From: an uncultured Lachnospiraceae bacterium
Lineage (GTDB): Bacteria; Bacillota; Clostridia; Lachnospirales; Lachnospiraceae
Assembly (NCBI GenBank): GCA_947650005.1
Contig: CANSTU010000006.1
Span: 22,052-86,051 of the forward strand
Length of the DNA stretch: 64,000 nt
Direction: 5' to 3'
The position numbers and the translations under genes are program-made. Below are positions 29,088-37,212 of this stretch, in pieces. How positions within the stretch are numbered: position 1 is the first letter of the stretch; the number at the start of each line of letters is the position of its first letter. Under the pieces are notes generated by a model that saw only the letters and a program-made list of their open reading frames with translations, had not been told where the DNA came from and did no database searches.

Positions 29088-29963
29088 ATGGCGGCAAGAG
29101 GATTGGGGAAAGGACTGGATTCTCTGATTCCCAATACAGTGGGAGAATCTAAAGATAAGAAAGATCAAAAGGAAAACAACAAGCCGGAAACCATGGTGAA
29201 AATCACGATGGTGGAGCCAAACAGAGAACAGCCTAGAAAAAATTTTGGGGAAGACGCGTTGATGGAACTGGCAGAATCCATCAAACAATTTGGCTTACTC
29301 CAGCCAATCCTGGTACAAAATAAAGATACCCATTACGAAATTATTGCAGGGGAAAGAAGATGGCGAGCAGCAAAATTGGCTGGCTTAAAGGAAGTCCCTG
29401 TAATTATAAAAAACCTGACGGATCAGGAAGTGGTGGAAATCTCTCTAATTGAAAATATTCAAAGGGAAGATCTCAATCCTATCGAGGAAGCGCAGGCATA
29501 TAAAAGGCTTTTGACAGAATTTAATTTAAAACAGGATGAAGTGGCAGAAAGGGTATCCAAAAGCCGAACTGCTGTTACTAATTCTATGCGTCTATTAAAA
29601 CTTTGTGATGAAGTCCAACAGATGCTGATTAATGAAATGTTGAGTACGGGCCACGCAAGAGCTCTACTGGTCATAGAGGATCCAGAAGAACAGTATAGTA
29701 TTGCTCAAAGAGTGTTTGATGAAAAGATGAGTGTACGGGATGTGGAAAAGTTAGTGAAAAATATCCATAAACCGGAAAAACCAAAGAAAAAAGAAAATAA
29801 ATCCTTGGAGGCAATTTATAAAAGTATTGAAAATAAATTAAAGGAATCTCTTGGAACAAAGGTTTCTATTTCATCAAAAGAGAACGGATCCGGAAAAATA
29901 GAAATAGAATTTTACAATCACGAAGATTTGGACAGGCTAATGGAATGTCTGACCAAAGCATAG
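29088..29963 (+). CDS. parB: Chromosome partitioning protein ParB (Spo0J)
   Basis: 291 residues. Starts ARGLGKGLDSLIP; the CTP-binding part has EIIAGERRWRAAKLAGL and ENIQREDLNPIEEA; a helix-turn-helix near residues 145-190 (QDEVAERVSKSRTAVTN); a Lys/Glu linker; C-terminal dimerisation domain. It binds the two parS sites at 28217 and 26631, loads as a CTP-dependent clamp and spreads. DUF4446 gene follows after 23 bases. Confidence 0.96.
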   Translation: MAARGLGKGLDSLIPNTVGESKDKKDQKENNKPETMVKITMVEPNREQPRKNFGEDALMELAESIKQFGLLQPILVQNKDTHYEIIAGERRWRAAKLAGLKEVPVIIKNLTDQEVVEISLIENIQREDLNPIEEAQAYKRLLTEFNLKQDEVAERVSKSRTAVTNSMRLLKLCDEVQQMLINEMLSTGHARALLVIEDPEEQYSIAQRVFDEKMSVRDVEKLVKNIHKPEKPKKKENKSLEAIYKSIENKLKESLGTKVSISSKENGSGKIEIEFYNHEDLDRLMECLTKA

Positions 29964-29986
29964 AAACGAATGAAAAGGAGTGAGTT

Positions 29987-30496
29987 ATGTCAAGCAATTT
30001 ACTGGAGAGCATCGGGCTTGGTTGGCTGGATTTGGCGTATGTTTTAATAGGAATGATTGCTTTCCTAATCCTTTTCTTGATCCTCATTATCGTGCAGTTT
30101 TCTAAGATAGGAAAGTTGCAAAAGAAGTATGAAAGGTTCATGAGAGGAAAAGATGCCGGCAGCATGGAAGAAGATATTGTCGAGTTATTCAAAGATAATG
30201 ATTTTATCAAGACACAGGAAGAACAGAATAGAATAGAAATTAAGGCATTAAAGAAGAGGATGGAGTATTGTTATCAAAAAGTGGGTATTGTTAAATATGA
30301 TGCTTTCCAACAGATGGGAGGACAATTGAGTTTTTGTATCGTGCTTTTGGATGCAAAAAATAATGGTTTTATTTTAAATTCGGTACATAGCACCGAAGGT
30401 TGCTATACATATACAAAAGAGATCCAAAAAGGGGAGTGCAACCTGACTTTAGGAGCGGAAGAAAAGAAAGCATTGGATCAGGCCTTGGGCCTTTAA
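29987..30496 (+). CDS. DUF4446 family membrane protein
   Basis: 169 residues. One membrane segment near residues 12-42 (ALIGMIAFLILFLILIIVQF region), then a helical part (FMRGKDAGSMEEDIVELFKDND) and a C-terminal domain with VGIVKYDAFQQMGGQLSF and NGFILNSVHSTEGCYTY, which is the recognisable DUF4446 core. Function unknown; it commonly follows parB in clostridia, which is the case here, and may link to segregation or the membrane. RBS AAAAGGAG lies 8 bases upstream. Confidence 0.88.
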   Translation: MSSNLLESIGLGWLDLAYVLIGMIAFLILFLILIIVQFSKIGKLQKKYERFMRGKDAGSMEEDIVELFKDNDFIKTQEEQNRIEIKALKKRMEYCYQKVGIVKYDAFQQMGGQLSFCIVLLDAKNNGFILNSVHSTEGCYTYTKEIQKGECNLTLGAEEKKALDQALGL

Positions 30497-30514
30497 AAAG
30501 AAAGGAGTCTTGAA

Positions 30515-31792
30515 ATGATCGATATCAAATTTTTAAGGGAGAATCCTGAAGTAGTAAAGGAAAATATCAAAAAGAAATTCCAGGACGGAAAACTGCCTCT
30601 TGTGGATGAAGTGATTGAACTAGATAGGGAGAGCAGAAAAACCCAGCAGGAAGCGGATGATCTTCGAGCCAACAGGAATAAAATATCCAAAGAGATCGGC
30701 GCACTGATGAAACAGGGTAAGAAAGAAGAAGCTGAGCAAAAGAAGGCGGAGGTGGCCGCAGGAGCAAAGCGCTTGGCTGAGCTGGAAGAGAAAGAAACAC
30801 AGCTCCAGGAAAAGATTTTAAAAAATATGATGGTAATTCCCAACATTATAGACCCTTCTGTTCCGATCGGAAGGGATGACAGTGAAAATGTGGAGATCAC
30901 AAGATATGGAGAACCGGTAGTACCTGATTTTGAAATTCCTTATCATGCTCAGATTATGGAAAGTTTCAATGGGCTCGACCTTGACAGTGCCAGAAAGGTT
31001 GCCGGAAACGGATTTTATTATTTGATGGGAGATATTGCCCGCCTACATTCAGCAGTGATTTCCTATGCTAGAGATTTCATGATAAACAGAGGATTTACCT
31101 ATTGCGTACCTCCTTTCATGATTCGGAGCAATGTGGTAACCGGTGTAATGAGCTTTGCCGAAATGGATGCGATGATGTACAAAATTGAAGGAGAGGATCT
31201 ATACCTGATCGGAACCAGTGAACATTCCATGATTGGGAAGTTTATTGATACCATCATTCCGGAAGAGGAGCTGCCCAAAACATTGACCAGCTATTCTCCC
31301 TGCTTCCGTAAAGAAAAGGGTGCGCATGGCTTGGAGGAAAGGGGCGTTTACCGGATTCATCAGTTTGAAAAACAGGAAATGATTGTGGTATGTAAACCCG
31401 AAGATTCGCCTAAGTGGTTCGATAAACTCTGGCAGAATACGGTGGATTTGTTCCGTTCTATGGATATTCCAGTTCGCACTTTGGAGTGCTGCTCTGGAGA
31501 TCTGGCGGATTTGAAGGTGAAGTCTATCGATGTGGAAGCATGGTCGCCCAGACAGAGAAAATATTTTGAGGTGGGAAGCTGTTCTAATTTAGGCGATGCT
31601 CAGGCGAGAAGATTAAAAATACGTGTCAATGGAGAAAACGGAAAATACTTTGCGCATACATTAAATAATACGGTTGTTGCACCTCCGAGAATGTTGATTG
31701 CATTTTTGGAAAATAATTTGCAGGCAGATGGATCTGTAAGAATCCCTGAGGTACTCAGACCCTATATGGGAGGAATGACAGAAATCAGATAG
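30515..31792 (+). CDS. serS: Seryl-tRNA synthetase
   Basis: 425 residues: an N-terminal antiparallel coiled-coil arm (residues about 28-105) that contacts tRNA-Ser, then a class II core. Motif 2 is CFRKEKGAHGLEERGVYRIHQF (seen as FRKEKGAHG and YRIHQFEK) and motif 3 is APPRMLIAFLEN. It charges tRNA-Ser in the cytoplasm. No T-box leader is visible in the 18-base gap to DUF4446, so it is transcribed with the par genes. RBS AAAGGAG lies 7 bases before ATG. Confidence 0.96.
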   Translation: MIDIKFLRENPEVVKENIKKKFQDGKLPLVDEVIELDRESRKTQQEADDLRANRNKISKEIGALMKQGKKEEAEQKKAEVAAGAKRLAELEEKETQLQEKILKNMMVIPNIIDPSVPIGRDDSENVEITRYGEPVVPDFEIPYHAQIMESFNGLDLDSARKVAGNGFYYLMGDIARLHSAVISYARDFMINRGFTYCVPPFMIRSNVVTGVMSFAEMDAMMYKIEGEDLYLIGTSEHSMIGKFIDTIIPEEELPKTLTSYSPCFRKEKGAHGLEERGVYRIHQFEKQEMIVVCKPEDSPKWFDKLWQNTVDLFRSMDIPVRTLECCSGDLADLKVKSIDVEAWSPRQRKYFEVGSCSNLGDAQARRLKIRVNGENGKYFAHTLNNTVVAPPRMLIAFLENNLQADGSVRIPEVLRPYMGGMTEIR

Positions 31793-31830
31793 AGACCTGC
31801 TTTCCCGACAGGGAGAAAGAGGTGAGATTC

Positions 31831-32715
31831 TTGCATAAATATTTGAGAGCAGTTGGATTCAGCGAATACACGACTACCGGAAAGATACAAGAGTTGATTA
31901 AAGAAACGGTAGTCCATTCAGATAGTAGAAATTATGCGAACAATGGTGATGAAGATGTGGTGATAGCAGAATTTTGCAAGGATTTCGCAGAGAACATGGG
32001 GATTTCCGTATGTGGGGAATTTGATGATAAGGATAATTTTATTTTCTATTATTATTATCCATACCTAAAGGGAACATGCGTTAGTTCCATGGAAGATGTG
32101 AGCATAGAACGGCATGCGGCCAATGAGTCTTATGCCGGTGTATGTGATGATGTGAAAGTAGGCGTTACGCTGATTTTCTACCTTCAGAATATGATTACCT
32201 ATATTAAGTATAGGAATTCAGACCGGTTCCCCATTCGGGGAACCAGCCTGACTCTGTCAGCTTTGTCCTGTCAGGCTTCTGTGATGATGCCAATTAGAAA
32301 GAGTGAAAAACAGAAAAAGAAGAGCAGACAGTCTTCCATCAACAGAAATCAGCTGATTGAGGCAGCGAGGAAAGGGGACGAAGAAGCCATTGAAAGCTTG
32401 ACATTGGAGGATATGGATACCTATACCGCAATTTCTCAGAGAATTCAGAAGGAAGACGTATTTAGCCTTGTGGATACCTACTTCATGCCATATGGTGTGG
32501 AATGCGATCAGTATTCCATTTTAGGGGAAATTACGGACTGCCATATGGTGCAAAACAAGCTTACGGGAGAAGATGTATGGCTGATAACCGTGGATTGTAA
32601 TGAATTAAACTTTGATGTGTGTATTAATTCGAAGGATCTGTACGGGGAACCCATGGTGGGAAGAAGGATGAAAGGGGTTATCTGGTTGCAGGGGAAGGTG
32701 AATTATCCTTTTTAG
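31831..32715 (+). CDS. DUF3881-like protein of unknown function
   Basis: 294 residues. The start HKYLRAVGFSEYTTTGKIQ and the pattern FCKDFAENMGISVCGEFDD with the C-terminal MVGRRMKGVIWLQGKVNY match a conserved lachnospiraceal family (DUF3881) found downstream of serS. No signal peptide or membrane segment; cytoplasmic. A basic KSEKQKKKSRQ stretch separates two halves at about residues 155-170. I chose TTG 31831, 8 bases after AGAGG; GTG 31822 overlaps the RBS. Function not known. Confidence 0.75.
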   Translation: MHKYLRAVGFSEYTTTGKIQELIKETVVHSDSRNYANNGDEDVVIAEFCKDFAENMGISVCGEFDDKDNFIFYYYYPYLKGTCVSSMEDVSIERHAANESYAGVCDDVKVGVTLIFYLQNMITYIKYRNSDRFPIRGTSLTLSALSCQASVMMPIRKSEKQKKKSRQSSINRNQLIEAARKGDEEAIESLTLEDMDTYTAISQRIQKEDVFSLVDTYFMPYGVECDQYSILGEITDCHMVQNKLTGEDVWLITVDCNELNFDVCINSKDLYGEPMVGRRMKGVIWLQGKVNYPF

Positions 32716-32890
32716 ATTGAGAAATGAGCTTTTTGGAATAAATCTATATAAACGTTATATCGTATATAAAAATATTATAATTGATATTACAAAAGGTATG
32801 GACAATCTATACAAAATAAGGTATTATAATGGAGTATCTAATATGGGATTATCTCTATAGATAGTAATAATCCCTGAATATTGGCAGTAC

Positions 32891-32964
32891 GTTTCCGTAG
32901 CTCAGATGGATAGAGCGACCGCCTCCTAAGCGGTAGGTCGGGTGTTCGAGTCACCTCGGGAACG
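32891..32964 (+). tRNA. tRNA-Arg, anticodon CCU
   Basis: 74 bases fold into a cloverleaf: acceptor GTTTCCG/CGGGAAC (one G-U), D-loop CTCAGATGGATAGAG, anticodon stem GACCGC-type with loop CTCCTAA giving CCU, T-arm with GTTCGAG. The CCA end is not encoded. A terminator follows. It reads the rare AGG codon and abuts an accessory island. Confidence 0.96.
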
Positions 32965-32974
32965 CTGGGAACAC

Positions 32975-33014
32975 AGCCGAAAGCCTTGATTTTAGCGGGT
33001 TTTCGGCTTTTTTC
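32975..33014 (+). terminator. Intrinsic terminator after tRNA-Arg
   Basis: AGCCGAAAGCC pairs with GGTTTTCGGCT (wobble and a small mismatch) and is followed by six T. Confidence 0.85.
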
Positions 33015-33033
33015 ATTGCATTTTGATGTATAA

Positions 33034-33162
33034 TCAGGTAGAATTCTTGACGAAAAGATAACGTATATCGCTGAAAAGCTGAAAAACCCCAAAGCTGCCA
33101 GTGACCTGTTGGATAAATTTCAGACAGTACTTTTTACTATCATGTATGGCAGCATTTTTTGA
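33034..33162 (+). pseudogene. RelE/ParE-type toxin remnant
   Basis: An open stretch without a start codon reads DEKITYIAEKLKNPKAASD then LLDKF (33049-33126), the characteristic first helices of RelE/ParE toxins, where a start, the first strand and the whole catalytic part are lost. It diverges after LLDKFQ and stops at 33160-33162. No antitoxin gene is seen. Confidence 0.65.
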
Positions 33163-33289
33163 TGGCATGATTGCATTTTTACTATCATAAGTGCCATCAC
33201 TTTTTGTTATCATGGTGGCAGTATTTGCAGGCATAATCCGAGTGTCTATAGGAGAGATTCCTTTCTCTTAAAGCCCTCGGCGTTTGAGA

Positions 33290-33338
33290 GCGAAATACAC
33301 CCATTGCACAAACTGCGTTTATGCAATGGGGATTTCGC
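33290..33338. repeat. Long near-perfect hairpin in accessory island
   Basis: GCGAAAT ... CCCATTGCA ... AAAC opposes GTTT ... TGCAATGGG ... ATTTCGC: about 20 paired positions with small internal loops and a 3-base loop. The surrounding 33163-33466 holds no gene; it looks like a fragment of an integrative element. Confidence 0.7.
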
Positions 33339-33466
33339 CCTTGCAGGGGGCTAAGCGCTGGTGGCGCTTGTTTAGCTCCGACCGAAGCAGAGCGTAGAGC
33401 AAAAGTCACACTATCATGGATTCATGGCACATATTTAAAAGAGCTTGGCTTTTGGAGGAATATATC

Positions 33467-34243
33467 ATGGAAAAACTTCAAATATTACTTTTTGATTTAG
33501 ATGGCACTTTGTTAAGAAATGATAAAACTTTGTCTGAATATACACTGGAAACATTATCCAAATGTAAAGAATGCGGGTATATAATCGGTATTTCAACATC
33601 AAGGGGCGAACAAAATTGTTTGAGCTTTTTAAGAGAATTGAAGCCGGATATTCTTATTTCCAGCGGTGGGGCTTTGGTACGGGTAAACGGAAAAGTTATC
33701 ATTTCTTCTTCTTTTTCAGTAACAGAGACAAAGGGCTTTATTGAATCCGCAAGAAAAATATGCGGTATGGATTGCGAAATTACGGTTGATACATTAGACG
33801 CACATTATTGGAATTATAAAACGAATCCAAAAGAGCAGGACCAAAGTTGGGGAGACAGCATATATACGGACTTTACAGATTTTAACCACGAAGCTTTGAA
33901 GATATGTGTTGAGATACACCAGCCCGGCTTGGCGCAAAGATTATGTGAACATTTTTCAGGACTTGACAGCCAGCATTTTTCGGATGGCGATTGGTATAAG
34001 TTTACAAAAAGCGGAATTACAAAGGAAAAAGCAATATTGGCAATATGTGAAGCGTACCATGCAGATGTAGCGGAAATTGTTGCTTTTGGAGATGATTATG
34101 CAGATATAGGTATGTTAAAGATATGCGGTATCGGCGTGGCAATGGGAAATGCAGTACAAGAGGTCAAAGACATTGCCGATGATATCACACTTTCAAACGA
34201 GGAGGATGGCGTAGCCGCTTATTTGAAAAAATGGATAATTTAA
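33467..34243 (+). CDS. HAD-superfamily hydrolase, Cof/IIB type
   Basis: 258 residues. Motif I FDLDGTLL at residues 7-14, motif II Ser/Thr in GISTSRG, a type IIB cap, motif III Lys in SGITKEKAI, and motif IV GDDYADIGML. These enzymes remove phosphate from sugar phosphates or cofactors such as FMN or PLP; the exact substrate cannot be read. Start ATG 33467, 8 bases after GGAGG. The coding region overlaps the start of the broken HD-domain gene by 13 bases. AT-rich and part of the accessory island. Confidence 0.88.
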   Translation: MEKLQILLFDLDGTLLRNDKTLSEYTLETLSKCKECGYIIGISTSRGEQNCLSFLRELKPDILISSGGALVRVNGKVIISSSFSVTETKGFIESARKICGMDCEITVDTLDAHYWNYKTNPKEQDQSWGDSIYTDFTDFNHEALKICVEIHQPGLAQRLCEHFSGLDSQHFSDGDWYKFTKSGITKEKAILAICEAYHADVAEIVAFGDDYADIGMLKICGIGVAMGNAVQEVKDIADDITLSNEEDGVAAYLKKWII

Positions 34244-34868
34244 GGTATGTATATGAACAGACTCGATATATGCTTAAACAAAAAATAAAGGAATTGTTCG
34301 CAAATGATTGTTCAGGACATGATTATTGGCATAGCGTAAGAGTTTTAAATAATGCGGAGAAAATTGCAACGAATACATAGTGATGGTTGCTGCATTGCTG
34401 CACGATGTAGATGACGGCAAGATATTTGAAACAGCGGATTATGAAAATGCACGACGTATTATGTCAGATTGCCATCTTACGGAGAATACGGCAGCTAATG
34501 TAATTGATATTATCAGGGAGATTTCATTCAAAGGCACAGAAACAACTTCTCCGAAGTCAATAGAAGGGAAAATTGTACAGGATGCAGATCAATTGGATGC
34601 AATGGGGGCGATAGGAATTGCGAGAGCATTTGCTTATGGCGGAAATTATAATGGGGCGATTTACATTCCAGACTGCCAACCCAATATAAATATGGACGAA
34701 ACTGAGTATCGGAATAATAAAGGCACAACAATAAATCATTTCTATGAAAAACTTCTTTTGATTAAAGATATGATGAATACAGATTGTGCAAAATCCATTG
34801 CCCAGAAATGGGATGGATATATGCGTGAGTTTCTGAAAGAATTTTATGATGAATGGAATGAACAATAG
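34231..34868 (+). pseudogene. HD-domain hydrolase, frameshifted
   Basis: Frame 1, from ATG 34231 (overlapping the HAD stop), reads MDNLRYVYEQTRYMLKQKI ... GHDYWHSVRVLNNAEKIATNT and stops at TAG 34375-34377. Frame 2 continues from YIVMVAALLHDVDDGKIF to 34868, with EGKIVQDADQLDAMGAIGIAR. Together they form one HD phosphohydrolase: metal ligands H (DYWHS), HD (LLHDVDD) and D (QDADQLD). The break falls in the linker that in relatives is a few residues longer, so a small deletion shifted the frame. A restart at ATG 34380 would lack the first His. Likely a nucleotide-type phosphohydrolase before decay. Confidence 0.78.
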
Positions 34869-34883
34869 GAAAGGATGACATAA

Positions 34884-35318
34884 ATGATTAGAGAAATAGT
34901 GAAAAACGATTTAGATGGGTTATTGAGGTTGTATATGCAGCTACATGATAACCCCATGCCGGAAAAAACGAATGCGCTTTTGCAGATTTGGGATGCTGTT
35001 TTTCAGGATAAAAACCATCATGTGATTGTTGCTGAAGAAAATGGGGAAATTGTATCTTCCTGTGTCTGCGTCATCATTCCCAACCTGACACACGACCAAC
35101 AGCCATATGCTTTTATTGAAAATGTGATAACAGATGAACAGTTCAGAAAAAGAGGACTGGCAACGCAATGCTTGAATTTTGCAAAAGAGATTGCACTAAA
35201 AGAAAACTACTATAAAATGATGCTGCTCACAGGCTCTAAGAAAGAAAGTACATTAGACTTTTACAGAAAGGCAGGGTATAACAGTGAAGACAAAACAGCG
35301 TTTATCCAATGGATCTAG
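34884..35318 (+). CDS. GNAT-family N-acetyltransferase
   Basis: 144 residues, one GNAT domain. Starts MIREIVKNDLDGLLRLY; the acetyl-CoA pyrophosphate loop is FRKRGLATQCL (RxxGxA) near residue 91, followed by LNFAKEIA and the C-terminal LDFYRKAGY. Acceptor unknown. RBS AGGAAAGGATG lies 8 bases before the ATG. It follows the broken HD gene by 15 bases. Confidence 0.87.
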   Translation: MIREIVKNDLDGLLRLYMQLHDNPMPEKTNALLQIWDAVFQDKNHHVIVAEENGEIVSSCVCVIIPNLTHDQQPYAFIENVITDEQFRKRGLATQCLNFAKEIALKENYYKMMLLTGSKKESTLDFYRKAGYNSEDKTAFIQWI

Positions 35319-35529
35319 CCTGGCGGAGGAAACTCTTGGTTTATATTCCGCAATGCAGGATTTAAACAGGGCGACCATGAAATATATTGCCGGCATGATG
35401 AAAGTCGGAATGAACCTGCGGGATATCAAAACATTGTGTGAAAATTATTTGTTAGAAAATGGAGCAGATTCATTTTGGTATTGGGACATTGGCGCATTTA
35501 TTTTTTCCGAAGATGAAACGGTGAAGTGA
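35284..35529 (+). pseudogene. Truncated M24 metallopeptidase (creatinase-fold) N-terminal fragment
   Basis: A 81-codon frame that overlaps the GNAT end reads AMQDLNRATMKYIAGMMKVGMNLRDIK and then ENGADSFWYWDIGAFIFSEDETVK. (Read as two adjacent parts.) This is the beginning of a creatinase-fold aminopeptidase domain; the metal ligands lie further on in the family and are absent. It ends at TGA just before a large palindrome. The first 15 codons, within GNAT, have no visible homology. Probably truncated by a rearrangement. Confidence 0.55.
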
Positions 35530-35530
35530 T

Positions 35531-35558
35531 TTAATTCCCCCGAATTCGGGGGAATTAA
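35531..35558. repeat. 28-bp perfect palindrome
   Basis: TTAATTCCCCCGAA followed at once by its complement, with GAATTC at the centre. It lies directly at the end of the truncated M24 fragment and has a following run of A, so it could act as a terminator for a minus-strand transcript or mark a junction. Confidence 0.8.
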
Positions 35559-35593
35559 AATTACCACAGTTCAAGACTGTCTTCCGCATCCAC

Positions 35594-35800
35594 CTACATC
35601 TGTATGTTTCCTTCAAGGTACAATCTTGCATATTCAAGTGGTTCATCTATTGCCAGAACATTTAAAGCACATTCAGAGCAGGGAGTGGTTTTTAACCCTT
35701 CTTCTGCCTTGTTGCAGTCTATTCGTAAAAAGTAACCCGCATAGGTGTATATGTCAATGCTGTTATGGTAGATATTGTATGTTGCATAAATCATATTCAT
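35594..35800 (-). CDS. DUF6061-like small protein, possibly cut by an amber codon
   Basis: 68 residues from ATG 35798-35800: a beta-rich part (NMIYATYNIYHNSIDIYTYAG) in the first third, then SECALNVLAIDEPLEYARLYLEGNIQ, resembling the small DUF6061 proteins found on clostridial mobile elements. After the stop TAG (35594-35596) the same frame continues VDAEDSLELW to the next stop, so the stop may be a recent nonsense change. Function unknown. (Motif given in parts; no catalytic residues are recognised.). Confidence 0.5.
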   Translation of the reverse strand: MNMIYATYNIYHNSIDIYTYAGYFLRIDCNKAEEGLKTTPCSECALNVLAIDEPLEYARLYLEGNIQM

Positions 35801-35894
35801 TTTATCTGTTCTCTTTTCATTGATTTTTTGAAAGCATTTCAATTAGTTTACCAATTCCCGTATATTATGTGTTATAATGTTTTATGTGATTTTG

Positions 35895-36051
35895 TTTCCC
35901 TCATTTTTTCCCTTATCAGGATTCATAATGCCTTGTGGGAAGATATAACATGAGGGAAACTGTAAGGGAAAGCTCACCTACGATAAACTTAGTGTTTTCA
36001 AGGGTTAGCGGAGATTTTAATAACAAAATATAATAGCTAATGTTTCCCTTA
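35895..36051. repeat. Five copies of a 9-bp repeat TTTCCCTYA
   Basis: Copies at 35895-35903 and 35907-35915 (plus), 35951-35959 and 35963-35971 (minus) and 36043-36051 (plus). The first four form two pairs, each with 12-base period, facing each other. The stretch 35801-36121 has no gene. It may be a recombinase or replication-related binding array of the island. Confidence 0.65.
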
Positions 36052-36121
36052 AAAATCATCAAATCACAATCAGCATTTGCCCGCTTTCGATGGGTAAGAC
36101 AAACCATAAGGAGGGAATATT

Positions 36122-36685
36122 ATAAGCGAACTGGTTAAATTTTCTAACAGAGAAGAATTTCGTGAATGGCTCTGTACGCATTGTCTGTCAAATGATGGTA
36201 TTTGGCTTTTGTTCGGCAAGGCCGGTGGGTCAAAAACTATAAAGGCGGGAGAAGCCTTGGAAGAAGCTCTCTGCTTTGGCTGGATTGATGGACAGATGGA
36301 AAAGATTGATGATAAGACTTATAAGAAGTATTTCTCTCTGCGCAGAGAGAATAGCAAATGGTCAGAAAAGAATAAGGCATTGGTGAAAAGCCTTGACGAA
36401 CAAGGGCTTATGACTGAGTTTGGCAGGAAGAAAATAGATGAGGCCAAAAAGAACGGCCAGTGGGATGCTCCAAACCCTCTGGCAATCATTACAGAGGAAC
36501 AGATTGCCTGCCTATCTGCACTATTGGAAGGGTACGAACCTGCCTATACAAATTTTCAATCCATGTCCCCATCCGTAAAAAAAACTTATACACGAGCATA
36601 TCTTGATGCAAAGACAGACGCTGGACGGGAAAAGCGAATTGCTTGGATGGTGGATAGACTCAATAAAAATCTAAAACCCATGTAA
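36122..36685 (+). CDS. YdeI/OmpD-associated family protein, start codon apparently ATA
   Basis: 187 residues in frame from ATA 36122: ISELVKFSNREEFREWLCTH, then GIWLLFGKAG, EEALCFGWIDGQMEKIDD, FSLRRENSKWSEKN and the C-terminal RAYLDAKTDAGREKRI. These match YdeI-type proteins (bacteriocin-protection annotation). AAGGAGG lies 7 bases before the ATA, so ATG has probably changed to ATA; no other start fits the RBS, and the next candidate TTG at 36209 would lose 29 residues. It may be weakly translated or silent. Cytoplasmic, function not established. The next small gene is 22 bases downstream. Confidence 0.75.
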   Translation: MSELVKFSNREEFREWLCTHCLSNDGIWLLFGKAGGSKTIKAGEALEEALCFGWIDGQMEKIDDKTYKKYFSLRRENSKWSEKNKALVKSLDEQGLMTEFGRKKIDEAKKNGQWDAPNPLAIITEEQIACLSALLEGYEPAYTNFQSMSPSVKKTYTRAYLDAKTDAGREKRIAWMVDRLNKNLKPM

Positions 36686-36707
36686 TCAATTTGAAAGGAG
36701 TATTATC

Positions 36708-36905
36708 ATGGAAGAGTTAAAAACTATTATGGAGAAGTTTGCTGCGTCTGGCTGGGATTTAATATCTGTCCCGGCACAACAGTGGCTGGACGGAAAATCG
36801 GATAAAGACGCCTTAGTATCAGCAATCAAACAAGCAGATGAAGAATGCGGGAGTTGCGGTTGCGAGTTAGACCCATTGTATAAAAGGGCTCTGGAATTGA
36901 TCTAA
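36708..36905 (+). CDS. Small cysteine-containing protein of unknown function
   Basis: 65 residues from ATG 36708 after AAAGGAG. Helical N-terminal part (EELKTIMEKFAASGWDL), a middle VPAQQWLDGKSDKDALV, and a C-terminal ECGSCGCELDPLYKRALELI with three Cys in a CxxCxC pattern that could bind a metal. Probably cotranscribed with the YdeI-like gene. I do not know a characterised family. Confidence 0.7.
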   Translation: MEELKTIMEKFAASGWDLISVPAQQWLDGKSDKDALVSAIKQADEECGSCGCELDPLYKRALELI

Positions 36906-36986
36906 CAGCGCTATCAATTCTGGTTTTTAGAATGGCAGACAGTAAAAAATGAAGAATAGCCGTACATACGAAAACGGTACATCAAG

Positions 36987-37018
36987 ACAGGAAATCCCCA
37001 AAAGGCTTCCTGTTTTTT
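36987..37018 (+). terminator. Intrinsic terminator
   Basis: ACAGGAA/TTCCTGT stem with a 13-base loop and six T. It ends the YdeI/small-protein unit. The rest of 36906-37321 holds no gene apart from the leader described next. Confidence 0.75.
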
Positions 37019-37212
37019 GTACCCGTTTTTGATGTTGTTTGTGCTGTATTACACAAACCAATGCCCTTTTACTGCCAAATATAAAGGATTATAGACGGCT
37101 CATTGGGGGTGGCGACATTCATACAGTTTGTTATGGGAGATAGCCCGTAAATGGGGATTTTAAAATATAATTTTTTCTGTCACACAGAGGAAATAGTATT
37201 GTCTAATTAAAT

